Assembly (NCBI GenBank): GCA_017354895.1
Contig: CP071493.1
Span: forward strand, 3,658,001-3,722,000
Direction: 5' to 3'
Length of the DNA stretch: 64,000 nucleotides
From: Podospora comata
Lineage: Eukaryota > Ascomycota > Sordariomycetes > Sordariales > Podosporaceae
The notes beneath the pieces were generated by a model. It saw only the letters and a list, made by a program, of their open reading frames with translations. It was not told where the DNA came from and searched no databases. This document shows positions 57,456-64,000 of this stretch, piece by piece; position 1 is the stretch's first letter, and the number at the start of each line of letters is the position of its first letter. The translations under genes and the position numbers were made by a program.

Positions 57456-58821
57456 GGGGAAGGGGGAAGTGATGATGATGATGATGATGATGGCATTAGC
57501 GTGGAGTTTTGGGATCTGGGATACCTGGGTTTTTGCTTTAGATGACTAGAAGACAAAAGCTGGGTTTAGATATGATGTATGAGGAGAATTTTAGAGTACC
57601 CTAGAATATGTTGTGATGGTCAGCTTCCAAACCTTTAATCCTGTTTTCTATTGCCGCGCTTCCCATAATGGCAAGATAATGTACCTCAGAATCTTTGCGT
57701 CCGATGAGCTAGAGCCCTATGAGCAGGAGTTAAACGTCTCTTTCCCCATATGCATTAGCTCGCAGAATCTAAAGTGCGCCGATGTGACGAAACGGGAAGA
57801 CGGCATGCTCTCCACAAGTACACAAGTACTATCAAGTCTCGGGCCGCGACCTCGGTCAGCAGGAATGCGATACGTAAAGCTCGGGAGGATTAGCCAATCT
57901 CGGGACATTCTCGCAATGAAGGGGTTGGTGAGAGGAGCGGTGGCACAATAGCTTTGATGTAGTCGCAGACAAGACCCTATTTCTTTCATCATGTGGTCAG
58001 CCACCTAGCTCATGTCTATACAATGGTCTTGTCGATTGGTAACTGTTGAAAGTTGGACTTTGGTGACTGGTGGTGTGGCAAGAGGTTTGAGCGGCAAGGT
58101 CGGTCAGGCACATAGCAACTGCGCCTTTGTGGTCTTTAGATGTATCTAGATGATAAGTCTAAGACCTGATTAGCAAGCAATTTGGAATAATATAGGGAAT
58201 TCTGGAAGAGATGGCAGAGTCACAGTGTGAATGATAAGCAAGAGATTATGCAGTTACTTGCATAAGAGTGGCCCGTGCGCTCTTCATTCAGAAAAAGATT
58301 GCCCCTCCATCCCCAGATTTTCGGTTGCAGTGGCATCATCATCCGATCCGACCAGAAGCGCGGTAGAAGACGGCTTGCTGCGGTGCGGACCCTTTGGTTT
58401 CCGCCATGAAAGGCAGGGAGATATCCATGTCCTCCATAAGCGTCACTCAATGGCGCGATTTCACGTGGTCAGCCCTTTGTTTAGCCTGTCTTTGCGTCTT
58501 CTCGACTATTTCTTTCAAGGAAGCTTGAAGGAACCACTCCTTCGAGATCTGCCAAGATCTCCACTGTCTCGGCTTGGCAACAGGAGGGGCACCTCTTTTT
58601 CGCTGATTTCAAAGCGAGCCCTCCAACAAGCATCAGCTGGAGCAAGGTGTGCCAGGTCGGCTCAGTTTCGGAATCCCACAGTGTTTTTTATTTTAAGCCC
58701 GCAGGGTCGATGTCGTGATTTTTATAAAAATCACCCAACGCCTCTACTATTAAACGTGCCCCCACGCTTCCCCTACATCACCACCAGAGGCTCACACTCC
58801 CCAACCAACAAAACGTACAGG
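57456..58821. other. intergenic, promoter of cystathionine gamma-lyase
   Basis: 1.37 kb. A short GAT trinucleotide run lies at 57471-57492. A TTTTTATAAAAATCACC stretch at 58720-58736, about 100 bp before the next ATG, could act as a TATA element. No supported gene. Confidence 0.5.
58330..58339 (+). promoter_or_regulatory. near-match to CYS3 sulphur-regulator site
   Basis: GTGGCATCAT matches 9 of 10 positions of the N. crassa CYS3 consensus ATGRYRYCAT. It lies about 490 bp before a sulphur-amino-acid gene. A chance match cannot be excluded. Confidence 0.3.
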
Positions 58822-60128
58822 ATGACTATCACGACACCACCAAGGGCCTCTTCCCCCTCGTCGGGCTTTGGCACCAGAGCCGTCCACGCCGGCTCTGAGC
58901 ACGATCCCAGCACGTATGTGTCCCCCCCCTTTCTTCTTCTTCTTCTTCTCCTCCCCAATCCTCCAACTAATAGTTTGCTCACAGCGGTGCCGTGATCCCC
59001 GCCATCTCCCTCTCGACGACCTTTGCGCAAACGGCCGTCGGCCAACCGGTTGGCGAGTATGAGTACTCTAGGTCCTCCAACCCTAATCGCAAAAACTTTG
59101 AGGACATGGTGGCGGCCCTCGAAAACGCCAAGCACGCCCTCGCCTTCTCTTCCGGTAGCGCCACCACTGCCGTGATCCTCCAGTCGCTTGCCTCTGGCTC
59201 GCACGTCATCTCTGTCTCCGACGTCTATGGCGGCACCCACCGTTACTTCACCCAGGTCGCCAAGGCCCACGGTGTGAAGGTCACCTTCACCCCCGAGATC
59301 GAGGTTGACATCCGCGAGCACATCACCCCTGCCACCAAGCTGGTATGGATCGAGACTCCCAGCAACCCTACCCTCCGTCTCGTCGACATCCGCGCCGTCG
59401 CGACTGCTGCCCACGAGCACGGCATCATGGTTGTTGTCGACAACACCTTCCTGAGCCCTTACATCCAGAACCCTCTTGATCACGGCGCCGATATTGTGGT
59501 GCACAGTGTCACCAAGTACATCAACGGCCACAGCGACGTCGTCATGGGTGTCGCCGCCTTCAACAGCGAGGAACTCTTCAAGAGGCTCTCGTTCCTGCAG
59601 AACGCCATCGGCGCCATCCCCTCGGCGTTTGACTCGTGGCTTGCCCACCGTGGAGCTAAGACTCTGCACCTGCGTGCCCGTGAGGCCACGACCAATGCGA
59701 CGGCTGTCGGCCACGCCCTGGAGGCCAGCCCCCACGTCATCGCGGTCAACTACCCCGGTCTCGACTCTCACCCGCATCGCGCCATCGCCAAGAAGCAGCA
59801 CCGCAACGGCATGGGTGGCGGCATGCTGTCATTCCGCATCCGTGGGGGTCACGCCGCGGCCGAGCGTTTCTGCCAGCTGACCAGAATCTTTACACTTGCC
59901 GAGTCCCTGGGTGGTGTCGAAAGCTTGTGCGAGGTGCCAAGCAGCATGACCCACGCTGGTATTCCTAAGGAGCAGCGTGAGGCTGTTGGTGTCTTTGACG
60001 ACCTTGTCCGTCTCAGCTGCGGTGTTGAGGATGCCGAGGACCTCAAGAACGATGTTCTCCAGGCTCTTGAGCGTGCTGTTGCCGAGACTTCCAACGGCAA
60101 CGGTACCAATGGTGTCAACGGTCACTAA
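58822..60128 (+). CDS. CYS3: cystathionine gamma-lyase (411 aa)
   Basis: PLP enzyme of reverse transsulphuration: cleaves cystathionine to cysteine, 2-oxobutyrate and ammonia in the cytosol. Exons 58822-58913 and 58985-60128, 71-bp intron (GTATGT...ACAG). The join gives HDPSTGAVIPAISLSTTFAQ. The PLP lysine is Lys208 in SVTKYINGHSDVV. The cofactor-binding regions EYEYSRSSNPNR, SSGSATTA and VDNTFLSPY are present. The C-terminal SLGGVESLCEVPSSMTHAGIP contains the substrate-binding serine of the family. Length is close to the yeast and human enzymes (394 and 405 aa). The ATG follows CAGG (A at -3). Cystathionine gamma-synthase is the nearest alternative. The short N-terminus and the sequence around the active site favour the lyase. 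Confidence 0.93.
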
Positions 60129-60535
60129 ACAGGAATAAAAAGTAAAAGATAGAAAAGTGGGAATATGGAAAAACGAGCGGAAAGGGGGACACGGGATATG
60201 GCTTCGGGGACATAGAGGGGCATAGGCGAATTTCGGATAGGAGTTTGGCTTTGGGGCATTAGCATTTCACGATAGACACTAGCGCTTTCTTGGTATTGCT
60301 TGCTATCTTGATTTTTTCAAGGCAAAATTCTTTTTCAATATCAAAGCTGTGATGGGGCTGCGGCTTCTGGCGTTATTGGGCACTTTTGTTGGGTATACAT
60401 GATGTGATGGTGTTATATGGACAATGTTCATTGTTCTGATAAGCAGGTCTACATGTGGTTCATATTGGCGGTAGTTTGGGGACGGACTGCGTCGTTTCTT
60501 CCTATCTCTTGTTATAATCGGTGGGTTCTTAGATG

Positions 60536-60584
<49 letters not shown>

Positions 60585-61873
60585 GAATAACAAATATTAC
60601 TCTGAGGTTATGGTTTCAGGCTATCAGCAGACAGTCAAGGTGATGTTTAAGTAATGTGTGTTATGTATTTGTTTCACACACTCCAGAGCTGCCATGTCTC
60701 ACTTTGGTTGTACGAAGTATTTCCTAAGCCGAGCTTACTATCATGCCATACCGAGGAATAGCATCTCTGTGTACCAACACCAAACTGTGTAGATGTTGTT
60801 GCTTCAGGACTTTTAATAAGAGTTATTATTATACTTTCAGCTCAGAATTGGATTGCCAGTGGGGAAATATGATAAGAACAGTTCGAGTGCCTATATCTAT
60901 CCTAACAGTTTTGTAGCACAAGCTGCCAGCATGAGGGCTCTTTGTTTCGGTGAGTACTTGGTGTTATGAGGGTACCTAGTTAGTTGTTTAATCAAAATCT
61001 CAAAGGATATCGCGATGCGGAACGCAACGGGTCGATGTATTTCTTCGACTCTTGAAGTGCAGGTCCGGTGTGGCTGTGCCTGTATAAGGTAAGGTAGACT
61101 CTATTGTGGTCCAGTCAGTATTGCCGAAGTCGAATTCTGGGCCAGGGGGTTCATGGTAAAGGCAACCACAGCAGCTTTTTTGAAGTCTGACTGGAGCTTT
61201 CGACTTTGAGTCTTGATGATGGATGTCAAAAGTCCCATTATTCAGGCAGGGGAATCAACTGCTCATGACCAAGGTCTTGAGGGTAAGAGCAAAGTTGCAA
61301 AAAGGATATGGAAGTAAGCAGGGCTGGAAGAAAAGCCAAAATCTCACCGGCCAAACCCACCCAGACCGGTGTCTGGGAGAGGTGGTCGACTACAAAAACC
61401 CCGGTGGTTTTACTTCGGATCGAACTCGGGAGCTATCGGTTGCAAAACCCCCCCTGTGGGGGGCGGTAATAATAGCTCCCTCCACCTTGACCATTTGTTC
61501 TGACCAAGGTACGAAGTGGCACCCTGGTCAAGATTTCAGGGCTGCTGTTTGAAGGTAGGTAAGGAAGGTGGTATATATACTGTGGTTGTGGTCGTAGGGA
61601 AGGATGCGATTCGGTTCCAGTCCCAACCATGCAAGTACAGTAATTGCGGCTTGCCTGTCGACTTCTCGTTGCCATTTGTTAGTCTCATCATTTGACATTA
61701 TTATTATTAACTTTACGACTTGCCCTACAGCTCGACCTTATCTCACTGACCACCCCATTTCACTGAACACACATCAACTATCCATCATATTTTTCATCCA
61801 CGGTTTGCCCCCTGGACCATTTCAATCCCCTCCAACACATTACCCATCCATCTTCCTACTTCACCACCCTCCA
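60129..61873. other. intergenic, no supported gene
   Basis: 1.7 kb of convergent flank. Contains a poly(T) run, GGTAAGGTAG at 61088-61097 and GGTAGGTAAGG at 61555-61565. The frame 61604-62488 plus has an ATG but is Pro/His-rich and overlaps the better minus-strand frame. Confidence 0.5.
60544..60582. repeat. poly(T) tract, 39 nt
   Basis: Uninterrupted T-run 416 bp after the cystathionine gamma-lyase stop. No retroelement body adjoins it. Confidence 0.9.
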
Positions 61874-62431
61874 TCACTCATCCACCACCGCCTCCTCCAC
61901 AAAAACCATCCTCCCCCTCTTCAACTCCTCCTCCCCCTTCCCATCATCCACCATCTCCCCAACAGGCAAGCTAACCGCATCATCCAACCTCACAAATCCA
62001 TACCTCCGCCCTCCTGCTCCTCCTCCACCACTGTGAGCATCCCTATTACCACCACCCTTATTCTTCCTAACAGCATTTCCAGAAACTGGCCCCAGCGGCC
62101 TCGTCACAGCCACCCCCTGCCCCCTCGCCTTCCCCATCATTTCGAAAAGCCCCATCCCCGCCATCCCGTTCCTTTTGTCTTGATGATGGTCATGAACAAC
62201 CCGGCCGGGAAAAGGCGTGTACGTATCCCGGGAATGGTGCCTCTGGGGATGCGTATGTTGGCGGGGTTTGTTGTAAGTAGTGTAATCCCACGACGCCGTC
62301 GTGTGGGTTGCCGTCCAGGAGATTATGCAGATGACCAAGAGAAGATAAAAAGCCGGGAGGGAGAAGGGGTTTCCTCTCCGGCTTCGGGGGCGGGGGAGGG
62401 GGAGGGTGTGTGGGAAGCGGCCTGGTGGCAT
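61874..62431 (-). CDS. small predicted single-span membrane protein (185 aa)
   Basis: ATG at 62431. The N-terminus is basic and proline-rich (MPPGRFPHTLPLPRPRSRRG). One strong hydrophobic span (LPAFYLLLVICIISWTA, about residues 29-45) then leads to a Thr/His-rich segment. A Gly-rich stretch and a charged C-terminus (RRYGFVRLDD...EEAVVDE) end the protein. The positive charges before the span suggest a signal-anchor with the tail outside or lumenal, or an uncleaved signal. No family recognised. The competing plus-strand frame (61604-62488) is low-complexity Pro/His and looks like the shadow. Existence is moderately supported; it may have further exons. Confidence 0.5.
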   Translation of the reverse strand: MPPGRFPHTLPLPRPRSRRGNPFSLPAFYLLLVICIISWTATHTTASWDYTTYNKPRQHTHPQRHHSRDTYTPFPGRVVHDHHQDKRNGMAGMGLFEMMGKARGQGVAVTRPLGPVSGNAVRKNKGGGNRDAHSGGGGAGGRRYGFVRLDDAVSLPVGEMVDDGKGEEELKRGRMVFVEEAVVDE

Positions 62432-63069
62432 CTTGCTTCTTACTCTTGGATGAGAAATAACAACAACAAAGTGTGGGAAATAAAATAAGAATGATTTCAG
62501 ACCTGGAAAGGAAAAAAAAAAATGAACCCTGACGAAATTGTAAAAGGAAATCAGTTGCTTTGCTCCCCATCCACCCCCCTAAGTCTAGAATATATGTACA
62601 AGATGAAAAAGAAAATAAACACCACCGTGAAGAGGAAAAACAATGGGACCAAATACCCTTCCGTCGCTGCGAACACACAACAGCTGTGATGAGTAAAACT
62701 CTCAGACCGACCGCACAGGAGTTGCTCTCTGATCTGATCTGCTCTGCTCGCTCTGCTCTGCTTACGCTCAACAAATCATCCGTCCGTCCGTCCGTCCCTG
62801 CGGCCATCTCCATGCCATGCCAGGACGACGGACGAACTGGCCAAAAAAAAATTAAAAAAAAATTCAAGACGACCTAGCGCTGTCAATGCTTTCCTCTCAT
62901 GTACGTCGACATCAGACACCCGTTGAGTTCCCCTGACAGCAGCATAGTCTAAACTCGAGCTGCGTTATGCATCTACAGCCAACCCAGCTCAGCCCAGCCC
63001 AGCCCAGCCACTCAACCGCCCCCATTCCTCGACCCACCTTCCGAAAAGGGAAAGAATCTACTCCCCGAC

Positions 63070-63071
<2 letters not shown>

Positions 63072-63102
<31 letters not shown>
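63072..63102. repeat. (CA)n microsatellite
   Basis: About 15 CA dinucleotides without interruption. Confidence 0.95.
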
Positions 63103-63103
<1 letters not shown>

Positions 63104-63442
63104 CACGACCTCACGTCACGTCACGTCCAAGTTTTGCAGCTTCTGTCACAATCACGTTCAGCAACCATATGTTTGATTTCTTCCAAATTCCCAAACAATA
63201 TCCACACAATCCTCCCATAACCGATATTCATACTACCGCATTATCAACAACAATGGCCTGAAAGCCCCCCCCCCCAAGCGTTTTCCCTCTCTCCCTCACA
63301 GCACGCAAGAACAAAAGACAGAAAATCAAACACCAACTTGTATCTTGGTGGGTATCAAACCATCCAACTCAGCAACACAACCAAACAAAAAACACCCACG
63401 CAAACAAAAAAAAACAATCTTTTCCCACATGTGCACGTTCAA

Positions 63443-63486
63443 AATATGTGTGCGTATGTGTGTATGTGTGTGTATGTGTGTGTGTA

Positions 63487-63526
<40 letters not shown>

Positions 63527-63568
63527 TGTATGTGTGTGTATGTGTGTGTATGTCTGTGTGTGTATGTT
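63443..63568. repeat. (TG)n/TATGTGTG repeat tract
   Basis: 126 bp of TG dinucleotides broken at intervals by TATG and TCTG, with a partial 8-10-bp higher-order unit. The complement is the CA type seen at 63072, about 370 bp away. Confidence 0.9.
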
Positions 63569-64000
63569 GAAACCTTCATTAAGCAATACAATTCGCCAGT
63601 CCCAAGTTGAGGACCAGAAACAAAAAAAAAAGCGCAGGCCTTCTTCCCCTCCATCTAATAATAAAACATAAAATCCAAATCCTACAGACCCTTCCATGAA
63701 AAATTAAACAGCCGAATTTATATTCCCACCTTTGCCTCAGCAGCCCCTTCCAAAAACGCCCAAACAATGTATAACTTATAAATAATGTGTAAAAGAATCA
63801 AATGCTCGGATGAATGCCCAAAACCCCCTGGCCCCAAAAGCGAGGCTTTATATACGTTGAAATATCTGTGCCCCAAAAAAAACCAGAAAAAAACTTTTGC
63901 GGCTTGATAATAAAACAAAAAATGCTCAAGAAAAGAAGAACAAAAGTCGCTAAATGCTGATATGGAACAAGAAAAAAAAAGAACATCTCTCGAAAATGTG

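Larger units (their letters stand above)
62432..64000. other. right end, simple repeats, no supported gene
   Basis: 1.57 kb with (CGTC)n near 62780-62797, CAGCC repeats near 62985-63008, a CA microsatellite and a long TG-rich stretch. A-rich toward the window end. It may be UTR of a gene beyond the edge. Confidence 0.5.

Noticed and set aside
61420-61440. Second tRNA T-loop-like AGTTCGATCC on the minus strand
   Set aside because: Stem mismatches and no other cloverleaf parts.
61604-62488. 294-codon plus-strand frame
   Set aside because: Pro/His/Leu low complexity; it is opposite the more protein-like minus-strand frame at 62431-61874.

Overview
This 64-kb window is nuclear DNA of a filamentous ascomycete, most likely a sordariomycete of the order Sordariales. 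The evidence is the short introns (about 50-75 bp, GTAAGT-type donors, CTAAC-type branch points), the AAG/CAAG contexts before start codons, the GC-rich coding DNA, and protein types shared with Neurospora and Podospora relatives (a QDE-3-type RecQ helicase, a CrnA-type nitrate transporter, a filamentous-type Kar9). The genus is inference. I see no rRNA, tRNA, transposon, virus-like element or RIP-degraded tract.

Layout. Bases 1-8510 hold no gene I can support. They look like a long regulatory and leader region for a Zn2Cys6 transcription factor (8511-9911 +). Then come a DUF202 membrane protein (about 14.3-13.2 kb, -), OST2/DAD1 (15292-15991 +), GRASP/Grh1 (17437-16316 -) divergent from TGS1 (17760-18844 +), and a tiny three-exon V-ATPase subunit f/RNase K gene (19228-19620 +). 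A 1,834-residue ankyrin protein with a nucleotidyltransferase-like N-terminal region follows (20567-26237 +). Convergent to it is a Kar9 homologue (30387-27100 -). Next are an unrecognised 590-residue protein (32515-34287 +) and a Sgs1/BLM/QDE-3-type RecQ helicase (41995-36613 -).

The right third holds a UPC2-like Zn2Cys6 factor (45017-46663 +), RPF2 (48470-47311 -), an AIG2-like gamma-glutamylcyclotransferase (51333-51830 +), a nitrate transporter (53105-54774 +), a DUF1275 membrane protein (56336-57455 +), cystathionine gamma-lyase (58822-60128 +) and a small predicted membrane protein (62431-61874 -).

Most of these are housekeeping genes that happen to be neighbours: secretory pathway (OST2, GRASP, V-ATPase f), RNA and ribosome biogenesis (TGS1, RPF2), DNA repair or small-RNA pathway (RecQ), spindle positioning (Kar9), and nitrogen and sulphur metabolism. 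I see no secondary-metabolite cluster. The most unusual gene is the ankyrin protein, whose N-terminus shows a G-S ... D-x-D arrangement like that of polymerase-beta-type nucleotidyltransferases. Gene structures were rebuilt by eye from splice sites and reading-frame continuity; there was no transcript evidence.
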